Source: Sanderia malayensis (Eukaryota; Cnidaria; Scyphozoa; Semaeostomeae; Pelagiidae). Taken from it: a stretch of 64,000 nucleotides of DNA. The stretch spans positions 1,612,001 to 1,676,000 of the forward strand of contig RQOL01000618.1 in the NCBI GenBank assembly GCA_013076295.1. Reading direction: 5' to 3'. Below are positions 11,659 to 22,828 of the stretch, one piece after another (position 1 is the first letter of the stretch; each line of letters starts with the position of its first letter). The notes below the pieces were generated by a model. The model saw only the letters and a program-made list of their open reading frames with translations. It ran no database searches and was not told where the DNA came from. The position numbers and the translations under genes were made by a program.

Positions 11659-13204
11659 GGTACACTAAATGTTGATATCTTTATTCAAAGTTGAGTTTCC
11701 AGGTTGAATTTCATTCGATACGTTGTTCACCAACTCACAGATGGCAAGCCTCCTCCTCTCCTCAGCCCAAGATAGGAAGAGAGAGCGCGAGAGAGCTAAC
11801 CGGCCCACAGCCACTGTGAACACGGGAGCACAACAGCGTTAAATCAGCAGCAATAGAGATTAAATATCCCATTAAAATATATCCTTTCACAGGAGTAAGA
11901 TCTTGCGAGCGCTCCGGTGTGCGATACAGCTGATTTTCGCGAGGCTGAAATGGCCTTGAGTCGAGAGAGCAGATTTCAAGCGTGAAATGCAACCACAATT
12001 CAATTCGTTGTCATTGGTCGTTTGATCTTGCAAGCTCCAGGACACAACGTGACGTCGATATATTTCACTCTCCACCAATGAGAGCAATCGGGTTTTGTTA
12101 TCAATTTCAAGCCGATATCTCATACAGATGCCTGACCGTGTTCAAGCCACAAGGAAACTGCTTTTCATGTTTACTTATGTCAATTACAATTGCTGTCATT
12201 ATTGCTGCATACTTCTGCTAGTTTTCAGCTGCAGCTATCTATGCGCAAGGTAGACCATAAAACCACCAATTAGTTAAGTTCTGCTTTGTTTATTTCCATA
12301 CATGAATTTCTTTTGTGTTATGAAATACTCCTCTCCTTTATTTTGGGCATTCCATGTATTGTTTCCCTTGTCGAAAAGAATTTACCAAGCCATTCTTTGC
12401 GAAGATAAGCCCGTGATTGTTCGAATAACCATGAGCAAGTTTGTGCGCTTTACTGCTTCTCCAATTCGCAAGTTAAACTTTTTAAATTGTTTTGTTCACC
12501 CTTGTTTAAAAATTAAACTCCCGTCCACTATATTGTTTGCGGAGAATTAACCCGTCATCAGTCTGGTAAGAAAGATTACCAGGAGGACAGTGTGCAAATA
12601 ATATCGATAAAAAATATTTCTTGAAATATTGACTCTTGATCGAAAACTGGGGAATAAATGCGATTCGCAAGAATAATTCTAATAATATATCTGCAACCAT
12701 GTAACTTAAGCATGTAACAGTGGCATTAGGCCTTGTAAATAAAGAGACATTCCCCGAATCCATGCCAAATATTTGAATTCTTTAAAACAATGAAAAACAC
12801 AGACAAATAGAATTTCAAAATTGCTTTGAAAATCGAAAAGGTTTTCATTTTCGTTCTCTTTCTGACGTACTACTCTGATGAGTGTCAGACGAAAAGCTTT
12901 AGTATATTTATTATGTTTCGCTATGTTTCCGATTTTCCAAGCAATTTTGAAGTTCTGTACCGAGCAAAAACTGTTCTACAAATAGAATTGCTATGGACAG
13001 TTGCTTTGAACAACGAGGCTTCACATTTCAACACAAAACAATAGTTGTCACGGGCTACAGAAGATAAAATTTCATTTTGATTACCCTGAAAACTGCAAGA
13101 CAAGTTGGACTCCTTTGCTGCTCTCAGAACAGAATGAAGACGAATTAAAAGGCATTCATTAGCTAGGACCAGAAAGGGGAAAAACAATTTTTTGGAAACA
13201 ATTA
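11659..13204. other. KLF upstream region, probable promoter side
   Basis: On the minus strand, just upstream of the KLF start, there is a purine-rich GAGA-like stretch (about 11770-11800), an AT-rich TATA-like patch near 11860-11885 and a CCAAT motif near 12074. These are suggestive only. The rest, to the satellite edge, holds short open frames without recognisable similarity. Confidence 0.35.
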
Positions 13205-13214
13205 TGCAAAAACG

Positions 13215-14680
13215 TCGTCTAGGACAATTGGTTCAAAAGTTAAAGTCATTCTAAAAGCACCGATATCGACCTTTCTACAACCCTTGGAATACGTCGTTTC
13301 CAGTGTTTTGGAACGCCGGGGACAGACTACAACGAAATTGAAGTTGCAAATAGTAAAACCATACATTCTATTTCAAAATGTCATTTTTGAACTTTCGACG
13401 TTTATGGATGTGAGATAAAATAATTCACTTGTTGCGGCCATCCCTCAGGACCAATTTTTGAACCGATTGGCCTAGAGAGCTGAAACTTGTCTCGAAATGA
13501 TCAGAAGGCCCTAATTAGTAGGTTTCGACCATTTGTGACACAGATTTCATTCTATTTCGAAATGTCATTTTTCAACTTTCGACGTTTATGGAGGATAGAT
13601 AAAGTAATTCACTTGTTGCGGCCATCCTTCAGGACCAACTTTTGAACCGATTGTCTTAGAGAGCTGAAATTTGTCTCAAAATGATCAGAAGGCCCTATTT
13701 AGTAGGTTTCGATTTTTAGCTGGCCAAATTTCTTTGGAAGCTGTCCCCAGTGTTCCAAAACACTTGAAAGGAGGTTTTCTAAGGGTTGAAGGCAGGTTGA
13801 TATCCGGTGCTTCTAGAAGGATGATAGCTTTTGTACCAATGGTCCTAGAGAACTCAAACATGTCTCACAGTGATCAGCATGACCAACATAGTGGGATTCC
13901 ACTATTTGTAATCCAAATTTTTTGGTAATCTGCCCCAGCGTTCCAAAACACTCGAAAGGAGGTTTTCTAAGGGTTGAAGGCAGGTCGATGTCGTCAGCAT
14001 AACTTGCGAACCGATTGTCCTAGAGAGCTGAAATTTGTCTCAAAATGATCAGAAGGCCCTAATTAGTAGGTTTCGACTACTTGTTACCCAGATTTCATTC
14101 TATTTCAAAATGTCATTTTTAAGCTTTCGACGTTCATGGAGGATAGATAAAGTAATTAACTTGTTGCGGCCATCCCTCAGGACGAACTTTTGAACCGATT
14201 GTCTTAGAGAGCTGAAACTTGTCTCAAAATGATCAGAAGGCCCTAATTAGTAGGTTTCGACCATTTGTGACACAAATTTCATTCTATTTCAAAATGTCAT
14301 TTTTGAACTTTCGACGTTCATGGAGGATAGATAAAGTAATTCACTTATTGCCGCCATCCCTCAGGACGAACTTTTGAACCGATTGTCTTAGAGAGCTGAA
14401 ATTTGTCTCAAAATGATCAGAAGGCCCTAATTAGTAGGTTTCGACCATTTGTGACAAAGATTTCATTCTATTTCAAAATGTCATTTTTGAATTTTCGACG
14501 TTCATGGAGGATAGATAAAATAATTCACTTAGTGCGGCCATCCCTCAGGACCAATTTTTGAACCGATTGTCCTAGAGAGCTGAAATTTGTCTCAAAATGA
14601 TCAGAAGGCCCTAATTAGTAGGTTTCGACCATTTGTGACAAAGATTTCATTCTATTTCAAAATGTCATTTTTGAACTTTC
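13215..14680. repeat. Satellite array, left block
   Basis: Tandem monomers of about 183-184 bp. Two related types occur. Type A contains the words CGACGTTCATGGAGGATAGA and TAGAGAGCTGAAATTTGTCT. Type B contains AGCTGTCCCCAGTGTTCCAA and TAGAGAACTCAAACATGTCT. The first unit, about 13215-13343, is a diverged type-B monomer in inverted orientation; direct type-A copies start near 13361. A B-B segment occupies about 13710-13990, followed by direct A copies up to the Copia insertion. Long open frames across the repeat are coincidental and are not annotated. Confidence 0.92.
14676..14680. repeat. 5-bp target-site duplication, left copy
   Basis: CTTTC immediately before the Copia 5' LTR, repeated at 19205-19209 after the 3' LTR. 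In uninterrupted satellite monomers the same site reads AACTTTCGACG, so the insertion point can be placed exactly. Confidence 0.9.
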
Positions 14681-14877
14681 TGTCGGAAACGGAAGTGGAC
14701 TTTAGTGACTCATGTCCATTAACCTTTTGTTATGTTAAAATATGCTAATTTTGTTAATTTTGTTTTACGCCCTTCACGATATGTGATGTGCATGCTTGTG
14801 TTATGTTATCATGAAATCAAGTTTGCTGTTCCTTTTATCAAGATCACTCTGTATCAATTCCGCAAATAATTCTAACA
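14681..14877 (+). repeat. Copia 5' LTR
   Basis: 197 bp, TG...CA ends. It should hold the element's promoter and the transcription start; I do not see a convincing TATA box. Confidence 0.95.
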
Positions 14878-14891
14878 GGTTATGGGCCCAG
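14878..14891 (+). other. Primer-binding site for the anticodon half of initiator Met tRNA
   Basis: GGTTATGGGCCCAG directly follows the 5' LTR. It is the reverse complement of the animal tRNA-iMet anticodon stem-loop (CTGGGCCCATAACC). This matches the priming of Drosophila copia by a 5' half of tRNA-iMet rather than by the tRNA 3' CCA end. The match is 14 of 14 bases, then breaks. Confidence 0.8.
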
Positions 14892-15013
14892 AACACAGTA
14901 AGGATATAGAGTTTTTCATTTTTATATTTAAGTCTTTCTACGGAGTTGTTTTCATCGAAATCCTTGTGATTTGGCATTGAATTTTGGCTGTCTGCTTCGA
15001 CTGGAAATTCAAG

Positions 15014-18000
15014 ATGGCGACTGACGATAACGGCTTGAAAGTAGAGAAGTTAAATGGAGAAAATTTCCATAGTTGGAAACTTCAAATGAAAATGTTCTTG
15101 ATAGGGAAAGATTTATGGGAAATAGCTACAGGTTTAGAGAGTCTGGATGCAAATGCTTCAGAGGGTGAGCAACGGAAATTCAAGAAAAGGGAGAATTTGG
15201 CTCTCGCCTCGATTTGTTTATCGATAAATACAAATTTACAGATTTACGTGCGTTCAGCTGAAACAGCTCGGGAAGCCTGGGAGAATCTTCATAAACATTT
15301 TGAACAGAAATCTCTTTCACGTAAGATATTGTACAGAAGAAAGTTGTACTCATCTCGTATGGAAAAAGGTATGAGCATGATTGAGCACATTAATAATGTT
15401 AAAACTTTATCCGAACATTTGGAGGCTGTGGATGATGCTGTGGCAGAAAAGGACCTCGTCATAATTTTGATAAGTAGTCTGCCTGAACAGTACAATTATT
15501 TAATTACAGCTTTGGAAACTGTTGGGGAGGATAAACTAACATGGGATTACGTACGAGATAGATTGATACACGAGTATGAGAAAATGCAGGGCGGAAATGC
15601 GTCTGCTGTTGGCAGTGACCCAAGCCATGATGCTTTGTTGATGAAACGTGACAACGAAGTGAAAAAGAAATTTAACCAAAAGCGAGTTAAATGTTTTTAT
15701 TGCAAGAAAATGGGCCATTATGCCAAGGATTGCTTTAAAAAGAAGAAGGACAGGAATTCCTCAGATCAAGAATCTGCAAATATTTCAGAAATTGAAAAGG
15801 ATGCTGGGGGAAATTCTGCATTTGCTTTGGCTGCGTCTACTGAAAATTCAGAAGAATTTGATTGGTGTATCGATTCGGGGGCAACCCAACATATGTCTCC
15901 AGACAAAAGCTCTATGAAGAATTATGTTCAGTTTAGAAAGCCTATAAGAATAAAGTTAGCTGATAACAGTTTTATGATGGCATATGGAAAAGGAAGCTTA
16001 AAACTTTCAGTTTTTCACGATTCTGAGAAAATTGTTATAAATCTACCAGAAGTGTTGTATGTGCCAAAGATTCATAAAAGGCTATTGTCATTGTCCTCAA
16101 TGACAGAGAAAGGTGTTGAAGTTTGCTTCAAAGACAAGTCTTGCACTGCTATTGTAGATAACAAGCCTTATAGAATTGGTCATAAAGATGGCAAATTGTA
16201 CAAACTTAACATGAAGAAGCCTGCTGACCAGACATCTTGTTATGGAGCTTCAACTGACAAAAATGACATGTCATTGTGGCATTATCGATTGGGACATTTG
16301 GGTTATGACAATTTGAAAGCACTAAAAGATAAGTCTTTAGTGAAAGGTTTGAATCTCAATACAAGAGATGGTTTTAATCGAAATTGTGAAGGTTGTGCAA
16401 TGGGAAAGCAAAGTCGATCAGCATTTCCTAAGGAAACTGAGCACAAAAGTTCTGAAGTTCTGGAAATTATACACAGTGATGTTTGTGGCCCGATGACCAC
16501 AAATTCAGTGGGAGGTTCAAAGTATTTCATTACTTTCACAGATGATTTTTCGAGATTGAGTAAAATTTACTTCATGCGAAGTAAAAATGAGGCATTTGAA
16601 AAGTTCAAAGAATATGCCAAATTGGTGGAAAACTTCACTGGAAAGAGAATAAAAACATTCAGATCAGACAATGGTGGTGAATACTCATCATCAGAATTTT
16701 TGCAATACTGCAAAGATCATGGAATCAAGAAAGAGGTCACTATACCTTATACACCTCAACAGAATGGAATAGCTGAGAGGCTAAATCGTACGCTTATGGA
16801 GAAAGCAAGAGCCATGATCTATCATGCTAAACTACCTCTCTCATTCTGGGCAGAAGCAGTGTCCACAGCCAATTATTTGAGAAATAGATCACCCACATCT
16901 GCTCTGGAGAATGCTACACCATATGAACGCTTCTATAAACAGAAAGCTGATGTAAGCAATTTGAGAGTATTCGGGTGTAACGCTATGGTGCACATTCCTG
17001 ACCAGAAGAGGAATAAATTGCAAAAGAAATCTGAAAAATGTGTCTTTGTTGGATATCCTGAGGACAGCAAAGGATATAAGTTCTACAATGCAGATAAGAA
17101 AATGATGCTGAGAAGCAGAGACGTGATATTCTTTGAAGATAGCTTTGAACATAAACAATCCGAAAGAATAGATCAAATGGAATATTTTGATTTTTATTTG
17201 CCAGCAAATGACGTCAGCGATGTCGAAATAGCTGAGAATGTACCTGATCAACCTGATCAACTTGATCAACCGGATATACAGCCAAGGAGATCACAACGTA
17301 CAGCAAAACCACCTGAAAGACTGGGAGCTCCTATGACCGGTGATTGGTGGAATCATGTCGATTCACCTACTGCTTCTATTGCTTTGCAAAATGAAGAGCC
17401 AGTTAGTATTGAGGAAGCGCTCAGTGGTCCTGATGCTAGTAAATGGAAAAATGCAGCTGACAGCGAATACGAATCTCTTATAAAGAATGGCACTTGGAAA
17501 CTCGTTGATTTACCAGATGATAAAAACGTTGTCGGATGTAAATGGATCTTTAAGAAGAAACGTAATGCTGACGGCTCCATCAATCGTTATAAAGCTAGAT
17601 TGGTAGCGCAAGGGTATTCGCAGAAAGAAGGTCTTGACTATGAAGAAACCTTCTCACCTGTGGCCAAATACAGCTCAATTCGGACTGTATTAGCGATTGC
17701 GAATGAATTTAACCTTGAAATTCATCAAATGGACGTAAAAACTGCCTTCTTAAATGGCAAGCTCGACTGTGATATCTATATGGAACAACCAGAAGGTTAT
17801 GTTGACAGACTGAAACCTAATATGGTGTGCAAGTTAGAGAAGAGTTTATATGGCCTTAAACAATCAGCTAGATGCTGGAATCAGTCTATTGATCATTATT
17901 TGAGACAATTAGGGTATATTCAGAGTGATGCAGATGCGTGTATATATTACAAATCGGTTGCTGAAGATGGGCAGAAACCGAAGATTATGATTATAGCTTT

Positions 18001-18964
18001 ATTTGTTGATGATTTGATTTTGGCAACAAATGACACCGATATGCTTGCAGCTGAAAAGCTGGATTTGAGAAACAAATTCGAAATGGAAGACCAGGGTGAA
18101 ATTCACTATTGTCTGGGAATGTCCATTAAGCGCAACAGAGAAGCGAAGATCTTGACAATTGATCAAAAGTCATATTTAGAGACTGTGCTGAAGAAGTTTC
18201 AAATGTTTGACTGTAAGCCTGTTGCGACACCACTAGAAGCAGGAAAGAAATTTGAAAAACTACCAGATGGTGAAGAATCTGTAAACAAACAAGATTATCA
18301 AGCTGCTATTGGTTCTCTGATTTATGCTTCGGTGGCCACAAGACCTGATTTAGCATCAGCAATTGGAATACTAAGTCAGTTCAGTTCGAATCCAGGAAAG
18401 GAACACTGGACGGGAGTAAAACGAGTACTGCGGTACATTAAAGGCACTTTGGAATACGGCCTAGAGTTCAACGCTTCAAACGAAGAACAGTGCAATCTGT
18501 ATGGCTATTCTGACGCAGATTGGGCGGGGGACATTTCAACCAGGAAATCTACCTCAGGTTATTTATTTCGATTTGCGGGTGCGACGATATCTTGGAAGAG
18601 TAAAAGGCAATCAGTTGTCGCTTTATCTTCCACAGAGGCGGAATATATTGCATTATCTGCTGCCGCTCAAGAAACGATTTGGTTACGACGATTATTGCAA
18701 AATTTGGGTAAAGAACAACAAAACCCGACAAGATTGTATGAGGACAATCAAGGAGCTATTGCTATTTCGAAAAACAGTAGAAACAGTAACCGCACTAAAC
18801 ATATTGATATAAAGTATCATTTCGTCAGAGAATCACTTGAGAACAATGAGATAAAGCTTGTATATTGTCCTACTGGAATAATGATAGCCGACATTTTGAC
18901 TAAATCACTAGCTCGTCCCAGATTCGAAGAACTACGTACTCTAATGGGAGTAAAGAGTTGTTAA
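15014..18964 (+). CDS. Copia gag-pol polyprotein, 1316 aa
   Basis: Encodes all functions for retrotransposition in one frame. In order: a gag domain (UBN2/DUF4219-like start with NGENFHSWKLQM); a CCHC zinc knuckle near residues 225-238 (CFYCKKMGHYAKDC); an aspartic protease (WCIDSGATQHM, about 285); the GAG-pre-integrase HHCC region (LWHYRLGHLG...CEGC); integrase DDE residues in HSDVCGPM, RSDNGGEY and NGIAERLNRT; a chromodomain-free linker; reverse transcriptase with FVDDLILA (about 996); and RNase H with SDADWAGD, SSTEAEY and HIDIKYHF. No stop or frameshift is visible, so it may be active. I start at the ATG in GATGGCGACTG at 15014; the frame is open upstream to about 14984 without another ATG. 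Confidence 0.96.
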   Translation: MATDDNGLKVEKLNGENFHSWKLQMKMFLIGKDLWEIATGLESLDANASEGEQRKFKKRENLALASICLSINTNLQIYVRSAETAREAWENLHKHFEQKSLSRKILYRRKLYSSRMEKGMSMIEHINNVKTLSEHLEAVDDAVAEKDLVIILISSLPEQYNYLITALETVGEDKLTWDYVRDRLIHEYEKMQGGNASAVGSDPSHDALLMKRDNEVKKKFNQKRVKCFYCKKMGHYAKDCFKKKKDRNSSDQESANISEIEKDAGGNSAFALAASTENSEEFDWCIDSGATQHMSPDKSSMKNYVQFRKPIRIKLADNSFMMAYGKGSLKLSVFHDSEKIVINLPEVLYVPKIHKRLLSLSSMTEKGVEVCFKDKSCTAIVDNKPYRIGHKDGKLYKLNMKKPADQTSCYGASTDKNDMSLWHYRLGHLGYDNLKALKDKSLVKGLNLNTRDGFNRNCEGCAMGKQSRSAFPKETEHKSSEVLEIIHSDVCGPMTTNSVGGSKYFITFTDDFSRLSKIYFMRSKNEAFEKFKEYAKLVENFTGKRIKTFRSDNGGEYSSSEFLQYCKDHGIKKEVTIPYTPQQNGIAERLNRTLMEKARAMIYHAKLPLSFWAEAVSTANYLRNRSPTSALENATPYERFYKQKADVSNLRVFGCNAMVHIPDQKRNKLQKKSEKCVFVGYPEDSKGYKFYNADKKMMLRSRDVIFFEDSFEHKQSERIDQMEYFDFYLPANDVSDVEIAENVPDQPDQLDQPDIQPRRSQRTAKPPERLGAPMTGDWWNHVDSPTASIALQNEEPVSIEEALSGPDASKWKNAADSEYESLIKNGTWKLVDLPDDKNVVGCKWIFKKKRNADGSINRYKARLVAQGYSQKEGLDYEETFSPVAKYSSIRTVLAIANEFNLEIHQMDVKTAFLNGKLDCDIYMEQPEGYVDRLKPNMVCKLEKSLYGLKQSARCWNQSIDHYLRQLGYIQSDADACIYYKSVAEDGQKPKIMIIALFVDDLILATNDTDMLAAEKLDLRNKFEMEDQGEIHYCLGMSIKRNREAKILTIDQKSYLETVLKKFQMFDCKPVATPLEAGKKFEKLPDGEESVNKQDYQAAIGSLIYASVATRPDLASAIGILSQFSSNPGKEHWTGVKRVLRYIKGTLEYGLEFNASNEEQCNLYGYSDADWAGDISTRKSTSGYLFRFAGATISWKSKRQSVVALSSTEAEYIALSAAAQETIWLRRLLQNLGKEQQNPTRLYEDNQGAIAISKNSRNSNRTKHIDIKYHFVRESLENNEIKLVYCPTGIMIADILTKSLARPRFEELRTLMGVKSC

Positions 18965-18998
18965 CTTTGATTATTGTATAATTTAATGAACATTCGTC

Positions 18999-19007
18999 AA
19001 GTGGGAG
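18999..19007 (+). other. Copia polypurine tract
   Basis: AAGTGGGAG directly before the 3' LTR, the expected plus-strand primer for reverse transcription. Confidence 0.75.
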
Positions 19008-19204
19008 TGTCGGAAACGGAAGTGGACTTTAGTGACTCATGTCCATTAACCTTTTGTTATGTTAAAATATGCTAATTTTGTTAATTTTGTTTTACGCCCT
19101 TCACGATATGTGATGTGCATGCTTGTGTTATGTTATCATGAAATCAAGTTTGCTGTTCCTTTTATCAAGATCACTCTGTATCAATTCCGCAAATAATTCT
19201 AACA
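19008..19204 (+). repeat. Copia 3' LTR
   Basis: 197 bp, identical to the 5' LTR as far as I can read, followed by the second CTTTC target duplication at 19205-19209. Confidence 0.95.
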
Positions 19205-20596
19205 CTTTCGACGTTCATGGAGGATAGATAAAGTAATTAACTTGTTGCGGCCATCCCCCAGGACGAACTTTTGAACCGATTGTCCTAGAGAGCTGAAATT
19301 TGTCTCAAAATGATCAGAAGGCCCTATTTAGTAGGTTTCGACTATTTGTTACCCAGATTTCATTCTATTTCAAAATGTCATTTTTGAACTTTCGACGTTC
19401 ATGGAGGATAGATAAAGTAATTCACTTATTGCCGCCATCCCTCAGGACCAATTTTTGAACCGATTGTCCTAGAGAGCTGAAATTTGTCTCAAAATGATCA
19501 GAAGGCCCTAATTAGTAGGTTTCGACCATTTGTGACAAAGATTTCATTCTATTTCAAAATGTCATTTTTGAACTTTCGACGTTCATGGAGGATAGATAAA
19601 GTAATTCACTTGTTGCGGCCATCCCTCAGGACCAATTTTTGAACCGATTGTCCTAGAGAGCTGAAATTTGTCTCAAAATGATCAGAAGGCCCTAATTAGT
19701 AGGTTTCGACCATTTGTGACACAGATTTCATTCTATTTCGAAATGTCATTTTTCAACTTTCGACGTTTATGGAGGATAGATAAAGTAATTCACTTGTTGC
19801 GGCCATCCTTCAGGACCAACTTTTGAACCGATTGTCTTAGAGAGCTGAAATTTGTCTCAAAATGATCAGAAGGCCCTATTTAGTAGGTTTCGATTTTTAG
19901 CTGGCCAAATTTCTTTGTAAGCTGTCCCCAGTGTTCCAAAACACTTGAAAGGAGGTTTTCTAAGGGTTGAAGGCAGGTTGATATCCGGTGCTTCTAGAAG
20001 GATGATAGCTTTTGTACCAATGGTCCTAGAGAACTCAAACATGTCTCACAGTGATCAGCATGACCAACATAGTGGGATTCCACTATTTGTAATCATGAAA
20101 TAGAATGAAATCTGAAATAGAATGAAATCCATATTTTTTGGTAATCTGTCCCCAGCGTTCCAAAACACTCGAAAGGAGGTTTCTAAGGGTTGAAGGCAGG
20201 TCGATGTCGTCAGCATAACTTGCGAACCGATTGTCCTAGAGAGCTGAAATTTGTCTCAAAATGATCAGAAGGCCCTAATTAGTAGGTTTCGACCATTTGT
20301 GACAAAGATTTCATTCTATTTCAAAATGTCATTTTTGAACTTTCGACGTTCATGGAGGATAGAAAAGTAATTCACTTGTTGCGGCCATCCCTCAAGACCA
20401 ATTTTTGAACCGATTGTCCTAGAGAGCTGAAATTTGTCTCAAAATGATCAGAAGGCCCTAATTAGTAGGTTTCGACCATTTGTGACACAGATTTCATTCT
20501 ATTTCAAAATGTCATTTTTGAACTTTCGACGTTCATGGAGGATAGATAAAGTAATTCACTTTGCCGCCATCCCTCAGGACCAATTTTTGAACCGAT

Positions 20597-21060
20597 ACTT
20601 TTTCAAACTCATATTTAAATTTGGTTCATGAGTAGATAGTTATTGTGGATCTCAGACATTTTACGATGTTTAAGGCTATTTCTCAAAATATAGAACCTAT
20701 TAGTAGGTTCGATTTTAGTGAAATTTCTTGTGCTTCCCAGTGTTCCAAAACACTGAAAGGAGTTTTCTAAGGGTTGAAGGCAGGTTATATCGTGCTCTAG
20801 AAGATGAAGTTTTGTACCAATGTCCTAGAGACTAAATGTTCACATGATCAGCATGCAACATAGTGGGATTCACTATTTAATCCATATTTTTAATCTTCAC
20901 GTTCCAAACACTCGAAAGTTTTTAAGTTGACGCGATGTCGAGATAATTGCGAAGTGTCCTAGAGAGCTGAAATGTCTCAAAATGATCAGAGCCCTAATAG
21001 TAGGTTTCGACTACTTGTTAAGATTCATTCTTTTCAAAATGTCATTTTAAACTTTCGACG
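20597..21060. repeat. Eroded or mis-assembled satellite patch
   Basis: These B-B-A units match neighbouring copies but have dozens of one- to six-base deletions, for example GATCAGAGCCCTAATAG against GATCAGAAGGCCCTAATTAG. The patch starts with about 60 bases (20597-20655) not found in other monomers. Units from 21170 to 22030 show rarer single-base losses. Substitutions are few compared with deletions. Confidence 0.8.
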
Positions 21061-22647
21061 TTCATGGAGGATAGATAAGTAATTAACTTGTTGCGGCCAT
21101 CCCTCAGGACGAACTTTTGAACCGATTGTCTTAGAGAGCTGAAACTTGTCTCAAAATGATCAGAAGGCCCTATTAGTAGGTTTCGATTTTAGCTGGCCAA
21201 ATTTCTTTGTAAGCTGTCCCCAGTGTTCCAAAACACTGAAGGAGGTTTTCTAAGGGTTGAAGGCAGGTTGATATCCGGTGCTTCTAGAAGGATGATAGCT
21301 TTTGTACCAATGGTCCTAGAGAACTCAACATGTCTCACAGTGATCAGCATGACCAACATAGTGGGATCCACTATTTGTAATCCATATTTTTTGGTAATCT
21401 GTCCCCAGCGTTCCAAAACACTCGAAAGGAGGTTTTCTAAGGGTTGAAGGCAGGTCGATGTCGTCAGCATAACTTGCGAACCGATTGTCCTAGAGAGCTG
21501 AAATTTGTCTCAAAATGATCAGAAGGCCCTATTAGTAGGTTTCGACTACTTGTTACCCAGATTTCATTCTATTTCAAAATGTCATTTTTAAACTTTCGAC
21601 GTTCATGGAGGATAGATAAAGTAATTAACTTGTTGCGGCCATCCCTCAGGACGAACTTTTGAACCGATTGTCTTAGAGAGCTGAAACTTGTCTCAAAATG
21701 ATCAGAAGGCCCTATTTAGTAGGTTTCGATTTTAGCTGGCCAAATTCTTTGTAAGCTGTCCCCAGTGTTCCAAAACACTTGAAAGGAGGTTTTCTAAGGT
21801 TGAAGGGCAGGTTGATATCCCGGTGCTTCTAGAAGGATGATAGCTTTTGTACCAATGGTCCTAGAGAACTCAACATGTCTCACAGTGATCAGCATGACCA
21901 ACATAGTGGGATTCCACATTTGTAATCCATATTTTTGGTAATCTGTCCCCAGCGTTCCAAAACACTCGAAAGGAGGTTTCTAAGGGTTGAAGCAGGTCGA
22001 TGTCGTCAGCATAACTTGCGAAACCGATTGTCCTAGAGAGCTGAAATTTGTCTCAAAATGATCAGAAGGCCCTAATTAGTAGGTTTCGACTACTTGTTAC
22101 CCAGATTTCATTCTATTTCAAAATGTCATTTTTAAGCTTTCGACGTTCATGGAGGATAGATAAAGTAATTAACTTGTTGCGGCCATCCCCCAGGACGAAC
22201 TTTTGAACCGATTGTCCTAGAGAGCTGAAATTTCTCTCAAAATGATCAGAAGGCCCTATTTAGTAGGTTTCGACTATTTGTTACCCAGATTTCATTCTAT
22301 TTCAAAATGTCATTTTTGAACTTTCGACGTTCATGGAGGATAGATAAAGTAATTCACTTATTGCCGCCATCCCTCAGGACCAATTTTTGAACCGATTGTC
22401 CTAGAGAGCTGAAATTTGTCTCAAAATGATCAGAAGGCCCTATTTAGTAGGTTTCGATTATTGGCTGGCCAAATTTCTTTGTGAGCTTTCCCCAGTGTTC
22501 CAAAACACCTGAAAAGAGGTTTTCTAAGAGTTGAACCCAGGTTGATATACGGTGCTTCTAGAAGGACGATAGCTTTTGTACCAATGGTCCTAGAGAACTC
22601 AAACATGTCTCACAGTGATCAGCATGACCAACATAGTGGGATTCCAC

Positions 22648-22828
22648 CTACTAATTAGGGCCTTCTGATCATTTTGAGACAAGTTTCAGCTCTCTAAGAC
22701 AATCGGTTCAAAAGTTCGTCCTGAGGGATGGCCGCAACAAGTTAATTACTTTATCTATCCTCCATGAACGTCGAAAGTTTAAAAATGACATTTTGAAATA
22801 GAATGAAATCTGAAATAGAATGAAATCC
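22648..22828 (-). repeat. Single inverted satellite monomer
   Basis: A type-A monomer in reverse orientation interrupts a type-B unit right after ATTCCAC. At its far end a 16-bp word (GAAATAGAATGAAATC) is duplicated before the type-B sequence resumes. The same tail without the monomer occurs at 20094-20130. Confidence 0.88.

Larger units (their letters stand above)
14681..19204 (+). mobile_element. Complete Copia-superfamily LTR retrotransposon (4524 bp)
   Basis: Both LTRs are 197 bp (14681-14877 and 19008-19204), start TGTCGG, end CTAACA, and look identical base for base. A primer-binding site abuts the 5' LTR, a purine tract abuts the 3' LTR, and a 5-bp target duplication (CTTTC) flanks the element. 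One uninterrupted gag-pol frame fills the interior, with integrase before reverse transcriptase, the order that defines Copia against Gypsy elements. Identical LTRs and an intact frame point to a very recent insertion into a satellite monomer. Cnidarian, crustacean and fish Copia lineages are possible relatives; I cannot assign a clade. Confidence 0.97.
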
